Source: Hedera helix
Taxonomy: Eukaryota; Streptophyta; Magnoliopsida; Apiales; Araliaceae
DNA length: 64,000 bases
Reading direction: 5' to 3'
Assembly: GCA_947179155.2 (NCBI GenBank)
Contig: OX359270.1
Coordinates: 1,602,501 to 1,666,500 of the forward strand
The translations under genes and the position numbers were made by a program. Positions 35,801 through 48,165 of the stretch are shown one piece after another; the first letter of the stretch is position 1, and every line of letters starts with the position of its first letter. The notes below the pieces were generated by a model that was given only the letters and a program-made list of their open reading frames with translations, did not search any database and was not told the DNA's origin.

Positions 35801-38800
35801 GTTGAATGTTGGTCTTGTACAGGCATTTCTGGTTTTATTGTTTACAAGTATCGGTTAAGGCGGATTAAAGGACAGCCCCAGTTAACCACTAATCAGGTTA
35901 TTGGCTCATTTTTGTTTGTGATATTATCTTAAGTTTCCTCATTCTTAAAATGATGCATCTAATCTGCATTACTAGCACCAGACCTTTAGGAACCAAGTTC
36001 TGAAATCTGAACATTTCCAATCCCAAAGCTTACAAAACGTCTGCAAACTGACAATTCGAAACCTTTATATTGTTATCAAATTCTCAACTGTTGCAACTGT
36101 TGTTTTAGCATAGCTGCACATTTGTTCTGCACCTAGTCCACCCCTTTTATCAACACCGGTTGATAGATCAATTGGGTTTTGGAGATATCAGAAAATTTAC
36201 AAATAAGCAAGTTGCTAGAAAAATGCATCCTGGAACTAGTATCTTATGTTTTTCTTCTAGAGAAGAGTGCAGACCTATATTGAACTTCAGAGTTCAGAAG
36301 TCAACCTGCAGATGTAGCTAGTTCTATCAATTGGATTTGCAATATTGTTATTTCATCATACCTTTGTCATGCCCATTTGGTGTACTTCAGGTTCAATTTA
36401 TCAATGGAAGTGCATGCAATACTCCTCCAAGAATACCCGGGTATGATATTTGAAGTAGCTATGCAATTCTTTCTCATTCAATTTGATAAAATAAACTTAT
36501 TGAACTGTTCAATTGTCCAAGGCTTGTCTGCGAGGACATTTGTGGAGGTCAAGAGATGATATCTATTCGTGTTATCAATTTAATTGATGCTATACCTCTA
36601 CCTACAGGTAAGTCTACCTATCTTTTATTTGTTATTCTAGAACAAACTTGTAAGAAATTATCTTGCAATTATAACTCTCACTTTTGCATATGCACAGGCT
36701 GCATACTAGACTTTTTGTGACTGTAATAAATAGATTAAATTGATACATATAGTTTAATAGGAGCATAACAACATTTTGTATTTAAAAAATATGCTCAATT
36801 CTTTAGATGAAGAAGACAAGAGTGCAATAGTTCATTTATATACCTCAACTACCGTGACCTTTTGATAAGATCATGTTGTGTTTTATGCTATACATCAGTT
36901 AGCACCCCAGAGGAAAAAGGGTTTATTCTCTTTCGGTTTGTTTACAGTTTAGAGGTGAGGGGTCCGAGTGGTATCATTAAGTTAGGCACTAATCTCCGTA
37001 GATACATGTAATTTTTTGATTGTGTTTTATGACATTTGTATCATTCTTTGAACATCGCTCTCTTCTATACTTCCTTTTCTATATTCAAGTTTTTGTCTTT
37101 GCATTAACATTGCATTCGGTTAATTAGTTATGGATGATTCGCAATAATTGGAGGGAATTACACCACAAATTTGGAAGCTAGAATAATAGGAGATGCATAC
37201 TAATACTGATTTTTTTTCCTTCTATAATATCATATCGCAACAGCCAAAAGTAAAAACTCAAGTTTGTCCTTTTCCAATTCCATAATTAGTAACACATACA
37301 CTACTTTATTAGTAGTGGGTTGTGCTATCCAACTGCCCAAGTAATTTAATTAAGATATGCCACTTCTCTGATTTTTTTTTGCAGGGTTTACGTACTCCAA
37401 GTCTATTCAAGTTGTAGAAAATGTGAAACTCCCCTCAAATGCTAGTGGATGCAAATGTCAAGGGAATTGTACGAATCCAAAAACTTGTGCATGTGCTAGA
37501 CTTAATGGTTTGGACTTTCCATATGTAAGGCGAGATGGGGGCAGGTGAGGCTTGAATTAAACCATCATGTTAGTAACATATGCTAGCTTATTATTTAATG
37601 TTGCCGAAGGAGATTTAGTAAGCAAACTATAAGTAGCTAGGAAATGGTTTTGCTGAGTTGGGCTGACTCAAACTTTTGTTAATTTCATGTTGTTCCTTTT
37701 GGATCCCTAATTCTTGGTGGTTTTAGCCTTTGATAAGAATCTTTCATTAACAATATGGCCTTGGGTACAAGAAACTTATAAATTGAGATAGCTTTCCAAG
37801 GTTAAATTAATTTCAACCTTTTGCTTTTGTTAATCCATGGTAGTTGCACTATTACATACTTTCTCAATCTAAAAATGAGAATTCAGTTTAGAAAGTCAAT
37901 TATAGTACAAGTTTGGCTTAGGATAATCATTAGGGGAAGGTCAAATTTTACTTCATTTATTAAGATTTGGCATATTAATTGTAATGGTGTCTCATTTTGG
38001 GACATCCCAAGGAAGGAAAGTTGGTCACTTATATTGGAACTTTGCATGTAAATGAATGTATAGTTTCGTAAAATTTAATGAGAGAAAAGTGGACCACATT
38101 ATGCTATAATACCCTCCCATTCAAGTTTATAAATAAAATCAAATGATGGATCCACAAACTTTTTTCTTTAATTTATGGAAAAGGGTAAACAATTTCCGGA
38201 ACAAGGATGTCTTTAAACTCTTGGGATGAATATTTGCATAAAAAGAGAGATGTTGATGATAATGTAGGCCACATGATTAGACAATGTTCTAAAAATTTCC
38301 TCCTAGGTCCGCTTAATCCACTCCTAAGCGCTATGCAAGCCCTCTGCCTAGATTTGGTTGGAAGCCTGGGCGACGTCAGACCTCTATCATATCAATTTAA
38401 TAAAGTCTTTAAGGCTCTACAATACTTGAAATAAATTTGGTAAGTATTAAAAAAATTATTTTTATTTTTAGGTAAATTTTCATGTAAATTTTTTTAAATT
38501 TATATCTACTATATGCTTTGTATAATATAACCATTATATATAATAGAAAATTAAATAAATGAAACTGCCAAAGCTGTTTAGGCCTCAGCCACCTAGGTCC
38601 ACCTAACAGATTTTAGAATACTGCGATTAGAGCATGATGGATGAAGTGGCATGGTGCGTCAAGGGTGTTTGTGATTGTAAAGCCCCAGCCAAATTAAGGA
38701 AAAATTCTATAGGACGGCGGTGAAACTATCGATGGTATTAGCTGAATATCGTGTAACCAAGGAGCAACAAGTGCATAAGATGGAAGTTGTTGAAATAAAT

Positions 38801-41685
38801 GTTAATATGGTTGTGTGACCATATAAGATTGGATAGGATGTTTGAAAGAAGGCTGATGTAACACTGGTTGAGCAGAAGATGAAGGAACATCGAGTGAGAT
38901 ACTTTGGTCATAGCCAACTTTGGTCAATAGATGCTTTGGTGAGACAAGAAGTCTTGTATTAGGAGGTAGATATAAGAGGAGGGAGTGCTTGACTGAGTAC
39001 ATGTCTTTTATGGGGGTGCATGTAGGACTTCAATTCTGTATATTCGTGACCGAGTAGGGTGTTCCACCCTTTTATATGTATGTATTTATTTGTGTATGGA
39101 TGTTTCTATAATTTGTGTGTCTTTTATTTTATTTATTTGCATTTATTTCTATTATTTTGATTTGACTTTGTGTATTTTATTCATTTATTACTACGTTTGT
39201 CCTTCTTCTTTTATGCTTACGCCTTACATAGATTCATTTTCAACCTACTATAGTTAGTTTGAGATGAAAGACAATTGAGTTTCGTTGAAGGGTAATTTAA
39301 TCCATTCAAATTATAAGTATATTGAAATTATAAAGTGCCAACTATAAACTATTTTGGGACATATGGAAATTGATGACATGACGTCCGTTTGATGGAGGGA
39401 AAAATAGTTGTTTTCCTTGTTTGAGTGGCATCAAATTTCTTTTCTTTTCTCTTAAGAATCAACCTTCTTTTTACTTTATTTCAGACTAATAGAAGCGAAG
39501 GACGTCGTGTTCGAATGTGGACCGAACTGTGGATGTGGACCTGAGTGCATCAATCGTATATCGCAGCAAGGAATAAAGTACCAACTTGAGGTATGAATCC
39601 ATAAGATCTATCAATTCGTCATTAGTGCTGTATTGTGCATATTTGATCTTTTAAAATGTTCTTTGAACAGATCTTCCGTACACCTAATAAAGGGTGGGCC
39701 ACTCGGACTTTAGACTTTATACCTTCAGGTGCACCGGTGTGTGAATACACTGGAGTGCTTAGGAGAACAGATGACTTGGATGGTGTTTCTGTAAATGATT
39801 ATATATTTGAAATTGATGGTTGGCAGACAATGAAGGGGATTGACGGAAGGGAGGTACTTACTCAAGAAGTTCAAACTTTATCTTCACATCACACATAGTT
39901 ACTCTTTGTCTGTCTCTCAATTTTTGACTTGGTCACTTGAATTTGCTTAGTGCGGATGCCATTGTCTTAATACATTAACCATAATATTTCCATTTTATGC
40001 TTCTTAGAATACCTCTGTTAGTCGTATTGTTGATTGAATGCTTAGAATACTTGTGAACTCCAAAATAGATGCACCTTGGACAAGGTTTGCTCAACATGAA
40101 ATGGTCGTCTGAGGGAACTAACAATTCCATGTGTTCTGATGGCCCATAGTGCCACATAAGAACACTTTAGGCTAGGAAGACTGTAAGTTGGATATATTCT
40201 GCTCAAATTTTTGCTCCATCTATTGGAGATTAGAAGTATCAAAGTAGTTTTGCATCATAATATTAAATCTAAAGGTCTCATTCAATTTCAGTTGAGCCGA
40301 GTAGAATGCTAAAATAATTGAACTGTGGTTTCTTTTTGGTTTTATGGGGGATTTGGAATGAACTAATGTTAGAGTTCCTTGTCTTTCAGCTTGTTGAGGG
40401 ATTTCTTGCATCATACATTATAACGGAACTACTGAAGGAGATTATGTTTACATACATATGCTTATTTTTAAATAAAATATAAAAGTGAAATAGACAGAGC
40501 CATTTTCATACATCTGGTTTTTGCATGAAGTGAGGATTTTGAACCTGACCATTCAATAATAGGATTAAATATATTGCATTCTAGTAAAAGTGAATTCTAT
40601 TTTTTTCAGAGGAGATTGGGAGATGTGTCTGCATCCTTGGGTAATCATTTAGAGATAGCTGATGACAAGGCATTAGAAGAAGGCACCCCAGAGTTTTGTA
40701 TAGATGCAGGTTCCATTGGCAATGTTGCTCGATTTATTAATCACAGCTGTGAACCCAACCTCTTTGTTCAGTGTGTTTTAAGTACGCACCATGACATGAG
40801 ACTTGCTCGAGTGGTTCTTTTTGCTGCAGACAGCATATCTCCTTGGCAGGTAATATTTTTTTTTCCTTTGTAACATGTATAGAACTGTTGATTTGTAGTT
40901 GTGTTCAGTATATACTGAGGTATTTCGTAACATTGAGTAGTCATTTTATGCTAGATTACATCCTTCTGTCTAAATATTTGCCATCTCGTGTAATATATGA
41001 GCACTACTGATATCTGATGGTTTCTGGTTACATAGTTTAACTCGATGAATCATGTTTTGTTTTGAAGGTTCTGGCATCATAGATGTATATGTATTCAAGT
41101 ATATTAATAACTTATTAAAAAAACTTACAAAAAGAAAATTTAGAAATGATTTATGTCGTAAAATTCATGTCAAGTGCACCCAAGGATAACTAAATTGAGA
41201 CCAAGGGAGCATAATGTCATATTCTAGAATGGTTTGACACCTTTCTAAAATTCACTACCAAGCCGGTTGCTTAACTAAACTAATAATAAACCAAGTGCTG
41301 AAAATACAAGGCAACGATTTTTGTTTGTTATATGTTTTGGTGAATTATGCTGAAATTAGCTGAATGTATTATCAAGCTTCGACTGTGTTGTGCCAACTAG
41401 CCATAGAGCATGTACTTGTCTAATTTTGTTAGCAGTTCAAATTGCTTAAACTTCTCTTGTAGCTTCTATAATTTTCACTAACAAGTAATTTTAGTTAAAA
41501 TTGCTCCAACTTCTCCTTTTTTGTAGCTCTATAGTTTTCACTAACAAGTAACTTTTCCATGTTATATCCAGGAACTTACATACGATTATGCCTATGCCCT
41601 TGACAGCGTTGTCGATTCCAATGGCAAAATAGTAGAGCTGCCATGCCATTGTGGTACAAACGATTGTCGTAAACGATTGTATTAA
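23822..41685 (+). CDS. SUVH4: SUVH4/KRYPTONITE-like histone H3K9 methyltransferase
   Basis: Fifteen in-frame exons: 23822-24412, 25698-25745, 27070-27138, 28447-28501, 28807-28916, 30476-30652, 33460-33555, 35798-35896, 36391-36440, 36522-36607, 37385-37544, 39485-39590, 39671-39853, 40610-40849, 41572-41685; 2184 bp, 727 aa. The N-terminus (to about 236) is unstructured. The SRA/YDG domain (about 252-415) starts LPGIDVGYQFYSRAEM and has YTGQGG and YTYDGLYKV. Pre-SET cysteines (CKCQGNC, CACA, FECGPNCGCGPEC) span 470-545. SET has RFINHSCEPN (NHSC 654-657) and ELTYDY (691-696). Post-SET is CxCx4C (715-722), ending RKRLY. Family role: SRA binds methylated cytosine and SET methylates H3K9, sustaining CHG methylation through CMT3 and silencing transposons in the nucleus. 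The many introns and the C-terminus favour SUVH4 over the usually intron-poor SUVH5/6. Exon 2 has a weak donor (AAA|GTGCGA). The gene converges with the X8 gene. Confidence 0.9.
27447..27978. mobile_element. hAT MITE in SUVH4 intron 3
   Basis: 532 bp with terminal inverted repeats CATAGTTGTCATGG and CATAGTTGTCACGG and a perfect 8-bp target duplication GATGGAGG (27439-27446 and 27979-27986). Subterminal GGCG/CGCC and AAGGCG motifs are typical of plant hAT elements. No coding capacity. Confidence 0.88.
29240..29630 (+). mobile_element. Possible L1-like LINE remnant in SUVH4 intron 5
   Basis: A stretch ending in a TTTTTTCGTTTTTTATTAA...TTGTAAAAAAC tail resembles the 3' ends of plant L1 LINEs. 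A 116-codon open frame crosses it (29361-29711) without a recognisable domain. Weak evidence only. Confidence 0.25.
29701..29776. repeat. Two-copy 38-bp tandem repeat in SUVH4 intron 5
   Basis: Units at 29701-29738 and 29739-29776 begin CCCATGTTTGATGACATAG and are identical by eye. Confidence 0.9.
30930..31510 (+). mobile_element. RTE-type LINE 3' remnant in SUVH4 intron 6
   Basis: Scattered frames read as the C-terminal part of a plant RTE reverse transcriptase polyprotein: RWFGHLLHRSKNVSM near 31285, then TWMKIIKDMIYCGLM and RRVEW near 31380-31460. They match the usual RWFGHV...RPKKTW...M...L.RxEWR order. Several frame shifts and stops show it is an old remnant. Confidence 0.6.
31850..31914 (+). 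repeat. G-rich tract in SUVH4 intron 6
   Basis: About 65 bases made almost only of GGT, GGTG, GGGGG and similar runs, with at least six runs of three or more G. On the transcribed-RNA strand this could form a G-quadruplex. The following 200 bases (to about 32130) end with AGTATCAAACAACCCC, which looks like a hAT-type terminus without a detected partner. Confidence 0.6.
34627..34898. repeat. 136-bp tandem duplication in SUVH4 intron 7
   Basis: Units 34627-34762 and 34763-34898 match with one substitution seen (GTATTG against GCATTG). Confidence 0.92.
35150..35499 (+). mobile_element. Possible Copia-like LTR fragment in SUVH4 intron 7
   Basis: The sequence has TATAAAGAG-like and pyrimidine-rich leader-like parts and ends GGTCTGACA at 35499. 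It is followed by CTATGAAAGCATCC, which resembles a degraded Met-tRNA primer site. The left end and target duplication were not found. Confidence 0.3.
38185..39010 (+). mobile_element. RTE-type LINE remnant in SUVH4 intron 11
   Basis: The left part encodes DEYLHKKRDVDDNVGHMIR (near 38225-38281). After the hAT insertion the frame resumes A-stop-WMKWHGASRVF near 38632-38670, matching the RTE motif VxHRIxAGWxKWRxASGVLCD. Further right are pieces matching the conserved WCGHTRKD and RWFGHV regions and GG-R-GR near 38960. Frames are broken. The 3' part is followed by TTTATTTATTT-type sequence to about 39180. Confidence 0.65.
38282..38623. mobile_element. hAT MITE nested in the intron-11 LINE remnant
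   Basis: 342 bp with termini CAATGTTCTAAAAAT and, reversed, CAGTATTCTAAAAT. It is flanked by TGATTAGA (38274-38281) and CGATTAGA (38624-38631), an 8-bp duplication with one mismatch. Removing it joins the LINE codons for HMIR to the next residues. Subterminal CCTAGG and CCTAAGCG motifs are hAT-like. Confidence 0.8.
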
Positions 41686-42978
41686 CTTGGAAAATTTTCA
41701 GCTGATTAAGATGTGGCTTGCTGCACCTCCATGAGAAGAGGAAATGGATAGGATAAATTTGAGTGTCGAAGCATGTTGAATCTTTATATTTACCTTTTCA
41801 CATCCTGTTTTAGTTTCCTGGAGAATTGAGGGATTTGTAGCAGTTGAACTCAATTTGATGCCTTCTTTAAACTCCTTTAGATTATTTATTTATACTTTTT
41901 GACTTTTCAAGTTAATTTGGATAATCCTAAAATTCAAAATTGATACGAATTTATTTAATTTTAATAAATATATCTTTTGCATAAATATAAATCTGGATCG
42001 TTCTATTTCCATTTTTTATTTATTTCTGAGTTATTATTGACGGAGAAATATGATTGTCGTTACGAAAAGCAAGTTGAAGCACAAGATATGATTTGGAATG
42101 CAGGCATCACTCTCCTGATATATAATGCAACCGCCCCTCCCTTTGGTATTTATAGTGTCTACATCTCTTCTTGCAATACAATCCTATATGAGTACTAGTA
42201 TTATTTAATTTGGTATTATTGATTGTAAAAGTTTGCAATAGGAGTCTATCTTATGAGTACTAACTACTACATAAGTTGATATTTAATAAAACAGTAACTA
42301 AATTGGTGTAAAATTAATAATTTAAAAAGAACAATGCTATGGATACAAATTACATAAAAATAAATAAATAAATAAAACATTGTGCACAAATAGTATATAT
42401 AAAAAAAGAAAAAACAAGAGACAAAATCTGCCGTCGAATATTTTACGTATTTTTATTGATATATAATATATGAATTTTGTTCTTGCCGCACAACTTTTGC
42501 GTATAATTTGTGGGCATAATATTAATATTCATTTTAAAGTCTATAGAAAGATTAAAAAGTAGTGCTGCATGCACTTTTCTTTGACATTTTTGAGTTGAAT
42601 AATCAAAAAAAAGAGTTGCACACAAACAACATAAAAAAAAATAACAAAAAATGAGACCTACTTAGATATTTTACACATCTTACTACTATGCATTACAAGA
42701 GTCTTACAATTTGTGCACAACTTTTAACATTTTGTATATAAATTGTGTAAATAAAAATATTCCAAAAAGAACGGGGGACTATTGTTGTAAAAATATCGGT
42801 AAATTTTATAGATGAGACCAAGTCAATGAAGTAATAAATTAAATTTATGCCGAGAGAGTTGATACACATACATAGAGAAGTTTCACAAACCACCAGAGGA
42901 CCAAGCCAAAAAGAGTCTAAAGCTTACCTTCCCAAGTGGGATGGATAAGAAAAAAACAAAGAACACAGCTAGGTTGTC

Positions 42979-43012
<34 letters not shown>

Positions 43013-43146
43013 CCTCACAAGCTTACTAATACCTAGAATTACATACATACACCTACTTTTGCACATTCAAAACCCACAATGATCAATTTATGGCCACCCC
43101 CACCAAACCCCACCAACATTAACCCCACCTTGGCCATTTTGCCTTT
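41686..43146. other. Intergenic region between convergent genes
   Basis: Holds the 3' UTRs of SUVH4 (+) and the X8 gene (-). No other gene is supported; open frames of 60-73 codons here are AT-rich and featureless. A (TA)n run lies at 42985-43011, probably in the 3' UTR of the minus-strand gene. Confidence 0.6.
42985..43011. repeat. (TA)n microsatellite
   Basis: Uninterrupted alternating TA just downstream of the X8 gene stop codon. Confidence 0.9.
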
Positions 43147-46100
43147 CTAACCCCACAAAAACATAAGCCCTGAAAACACAATGCGTACTACTACCAAAGA
43201 GACCATGCCAGTAGCCTGTTGAAGCTTAAGCCCGCCGTGACTGTTGTCGTTGCTGATGCCTACTCCTGACGGGCCTAGCCCCGTCCCGACACCACCGTTG
43301 AATGTAGAGCCTCCCATTGGCGTGGTGGTTGTGGTTGATGTGTTACTGTTTGGTGTTGTGGTAGTTGAAGTAGCACTAGTGACAGCAGAGATCCATAACA
43401 CAAATAATAAGTAACCAAAATAAATTCCAGAAATTAGCAACACTAAATGAATAGAAATTTTATATGCTATGAAATTTTCCAACAAGGATTATGTGGGTAG
43501 TATATTTCCTACTCTTATTCCATGATGTTGAAAATCATAAACGGTGCAAAATAAAATCACTACAAAATAGAGACCCGAGGCTAAGAACAAGCACATTTTA
43601 TTAGGTTCTTCTCCAAGTAGTCTTTGTTTAGTTAGTAATGGTTTTGTGCAATCTTTCTATATCCAGAGCTGGGGCTTGGGTGTATCGGACTTTTAGTTGG
43701 TGGCCAAGGAACATATTGAATATCTTCCAGCTCGAGCATTTCACTCATATCCAAAGGTAGTTAAATTTTGGATTAGAAACAAATGAGAAGCGGAAAAGGC
43801 CATTAGTTCTCACCCTCATAAAGGCCTGAATACAATCACATTCTATCTATCTAGATTAGGTCATTTTTCGCACCAGTTAGAAAGGATGGTTTCAGTGTAC
43901 TAGATGTCTAAGGCACTGGTTTATTCATATATATTAGACTCTGCATTATAGAAATTACATCTTCCTTTTGCGTGAGAAACTAATGCATTAGAAATTCAGT
44001 TTCATAGAATTGCAAATATGCTTCCAATTCCAATTTGAAATTTGATATTGGGTTACCAAACATAAGAGGATAAAGAGAATCTAAATCCCAATACTGTATT
44101 CCAAATCTAACCCTGATCGATTACTTCTTGTAGGATTTGTTTACTTTGTCATGCATGCAAAAAAATCGAACTCATGCAGGTATCACACTATGGGATGTAA
44201 ATTTGTGATATTTATAATACGTCCTCATATGTCCACCTTGACTTTTTAATTGAGTAGACACAATGACATGCCCCATTAATATTTCTAATTTTAAAGGCAT
44301 TTTTTTATTATATCTGGTCAGCTGAAAAGTTAACACAATATACATATACATATATATATTAGAGGATATATCATTTTCCTACAAAATTGTTTTTTAATTT
44401 ATTTCAAAAGAATAAGTTTCCCTGCATTGCAAACGTGCAATGTTTAACACACATGGTACTAACTTTATGCATGTTGCATCATTTACTTTGGATTGGGTAT
44501 TTTTTACGCTGAAAATATAGCTCCCTAAATTTGGCTTTACTTCATGGTGATTTTAAGTTTTCTATTTGGTAGGAACGTAAAAACTAGCATAACTCTGTTA
44601 ACTACTGCTATATTCTACTGAGTAATGCAATATTATTATATTAGATGAGTACATTTTTTATTATTAACAACACCAAAAACACTACTTGTTTAATTTAATG
44701 TCACATAATTTTAAACACATCTAAGACAAAAAATTGAGAATTTTAACATTATCCATTCTAGTAATAAAAAAGAAAGAATAAGGTTAAGAATATCTAATTC
44801 TTGACTCAAATAATGTAATTTCATTAATTGTAAAATCAGAAATTTTGAGTTATCTAATGTTACATATTTGAGATTAAAAAAGAATGGGCATATCTATACA
44901 TACCTACAACTTACATCTAATACTACACACCCCACTTTTGGCATAAATAAATATATTTTAATTCAAAATATAATAATGCATTCATTTTCGTCAAAAGTGA
45001 ATATAATAATGATGTTGATACACTCACTTTTAACAAAAAAAACTGCATAAAATTTTATATTGGATTAGAATATATATTTTTTTACCCAAAAGTATAATGT
45101 ATAGTTATGTTATATGTAAGATTGTAAGTCGTGAGTATGTATAGATATCTCCAAAAAGAATTACTCTGAACATTACCCAAGAAAAAGAATGAAACTACTA
45201 CATAAATACCAATATGAGATTTTCTGTAATTAAAATTCTTTACTTCTTTGTGTTATATCTATGAAGACAGTTTTTAAGATTTATGATGACGAAATGTCTC
45301 GTCACCGTAACCCTACAAAAAAATAAAATTATAATAACGATACATACCATCGCCATCACCTCAACGCAAAAAAATTAAGAGCAGTTCTACACTTACCCGC
45401 TGGATGTACCCGCCGCCTACCCGCACTCACAAACTTTTTCATTTTTTTAAAAAAAAAAAAAAAAAAAAGTTTGTGAAGGGCGGGGGTAGACGACAAGGAA
45501 CCCCCAAGATATTGAACATTCACAGTACTCTGGGTATTTCAAACACAAACCTAAAAAGTGGGTACGAATCTTAAGACAAAGATCCATCCAATGGTCCTAA
45601 ATAATCCTTTAACTATCACACACATCAATAATTGTGCAAGGGACAGGACCTACACGTCACTGACCTCAAGTGAAGGACAACTTTTTGACCATAAAAGAGA
45701 GTTCCAGAGTTGCCCAATTTTTTACTGTTCAAGTTTTAACTCCAGGTATCATTTACCTTATGCAAATATATACTCCCTCTTTTTTATTATATAGATCGCT
45801 TTAAAAGTTTTTTTTCTTTTCAAAATTTAATTCGTTTTACATATATCTAAGAAAACAAATTTAATTATTTCCTATTCTATCCTTAAAAATGAAATAATTA
45901 AGAAAGAGAGAAAGAAAGAAGAGTAATTAATGAGTGTATGAGTAGTAATGGAATTTCAAACCAACATTAATTGTCTAACATTAGTATTAATGACATTTCT
46001 TAATATGTGTAATCATATCGACTTATATAATAGAAAGGAGTGAGTAGTATATATAAATGGATTTTATTACATAAGAAAATTTTATTATTTTCATAAATAT

Positions 46101-47266
46101 GAATATGAATATTGCCTATATAAATTGCACCATCTTTGAAAATAGCAGAAACGTACAAGTACCCATACCAGTAAATAGCAATAAATGGGTAATCAATCAG
46201 TCAGGAACATTGATCATATAATTAACGAATAGAAAAGCTCAATCCCACATAAATAAATTATTAGCCCAAAAGTTGGAATGAAAGGTGGGTATTAGCTTGT
46301 CAAGGGGGCACCCCTATTGTTGCTATTAACACTCCCAAAATATGATTCCACTGTCCCTTTAGTAATAGTTCTAGTTCAACAAGTGATATTATCATCTTCT
46401 TGTAAAAAATATACCACCATATCACCTTCAGTTCAAACATTTTTTTAGCACCATAAAACACCCTTGTTTGGAAAAGTGCGATTTGAGGTGGGACCCACGA
46501 GGGAATTTTGAAACTTTTTAAACAAATCCCATTACATTTTTTTTAAAATGTGCAAGTGAAACATGATAGATTTTGGAGTGCTGCTTATAATAATGCATGA
46601 AAGGTTAAGAAAATAGGACTAACTTGAGGTGACCAATCAAAAAGGGTTTTTAATATAAATACAATAAAGTCCAACCAGATAATTTAAGCAGCTCAAAAAA
46701 TGAACCACCATTAATGGACTAAATGGGACCCAGGGATTGAATATGCTTTCACAAGGCATATGAAGTTACACTTTTTTCAAGGAATATGGGGGGACTAATG
46801 GGGAGAGGTCTATAGCCATCCCCTACTAAGGGTTGCAGGCAGCAGCATTTAAAGAGAAAGGTCATTAGATAAAGGGCTTTCAAAAGTTCAGCTTTAAGAT
46901 CATGATTAATGGGGTTAATAATAAAATATTAAAAAAATTGAACGGGTTCTTAATTTCAAAAATACAGGCTCTCTCTCTCTCTCTCTATTTACTTTCTTTT
47001 TATTCTTTCAGTTATAACTTAAAGATCCCCTCATATAATAACCCAAAAATTTCAAATATATATATGTAGATTTCCTTCATAATATTATTCTGCCAGCCAG
47101 GTTGTCCCTTATTTCTGTCACATTCAAATGTTGTCACTCTAGTAAATTCTAATACTCGTTCTGCATATAGAAAACAAAATAAAGCAGGACCACAGAAGTA
47201 ATATACCTGGCACTAGACGGATAAACACAGCCAGAATAGCCTGTAAAAATTAAGAAAAAAATTAAC

Positions 47267-47331
<65 letters not shown>

Positions 47332-47516
47332 AACGCTTGTTGGCAATACACAATCATTAGAAATTTTAGCAATAACAATTTAACTTATACAGTTATAAGT
47401 TCTAACTGCAACCTTACCGTTAGAGTGTTTAATGACGACAAACAATTTAACAAATTAATTATTTTTTATTTTAATTATTAAAACAACATTTTTTACAAAT
47501 ATTTGCCGTGAATGCG

Positions 47517-47556
<40 letters not shown>

Positions 47557-48111
47557 CATTCAAATACACAGGTATGCAAATATTTGGACCACTCTCACAC
47601 TAGAGTAAGTTTAGTGCAAAACATCAGTCGCAAAGTAGATAGCATCTAAATTAGTTGTGAATTAATGACATTTACATAGAAAGAGATTTAAAATAAATAT
47701 TTGTTATGACAAATATATATCTTTGACCAATAAGATAAGAAATCAGCGATCCAGATTTAAAATATTTTTAATCCTTCCCATACTGGGATAGCACTTTTTT
47801 TTAAAATTTTGATTGGCCATTTTATTTTATTTTTAATAACCAGAAATACATTTGCTCGAATAATATTATAATAAAATTTGTTATGAATCATTTGTACGTG
47901 TGTATATATAGAAAATGTAATTTAAGACAACTTCAGCTTGATTAAGATACTAAAACAAAACGACGACGTCAGTTTATATAAAATTTAAAATTATAATTTT
48001 TTTTAATAAAAACTAAAAATTAAAAACTTAACAGTGAGTGGTAAAATAAAATTAAATAAATTTTAATCAAACTTGATTAAGAACATTGTTCTAGATAACA
48101 TCTTAATTCTC

Positions 48112-48165
<54 letters not shown>

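Noticed and set aside
43147..43485. 112-codon minus frame as a separate small membrane protein gene
   Set aside because: Its C-terminal 75 residues are the last exon of the X8 gene and the N-terminal part is intron sequence before the acceptor at 43376.
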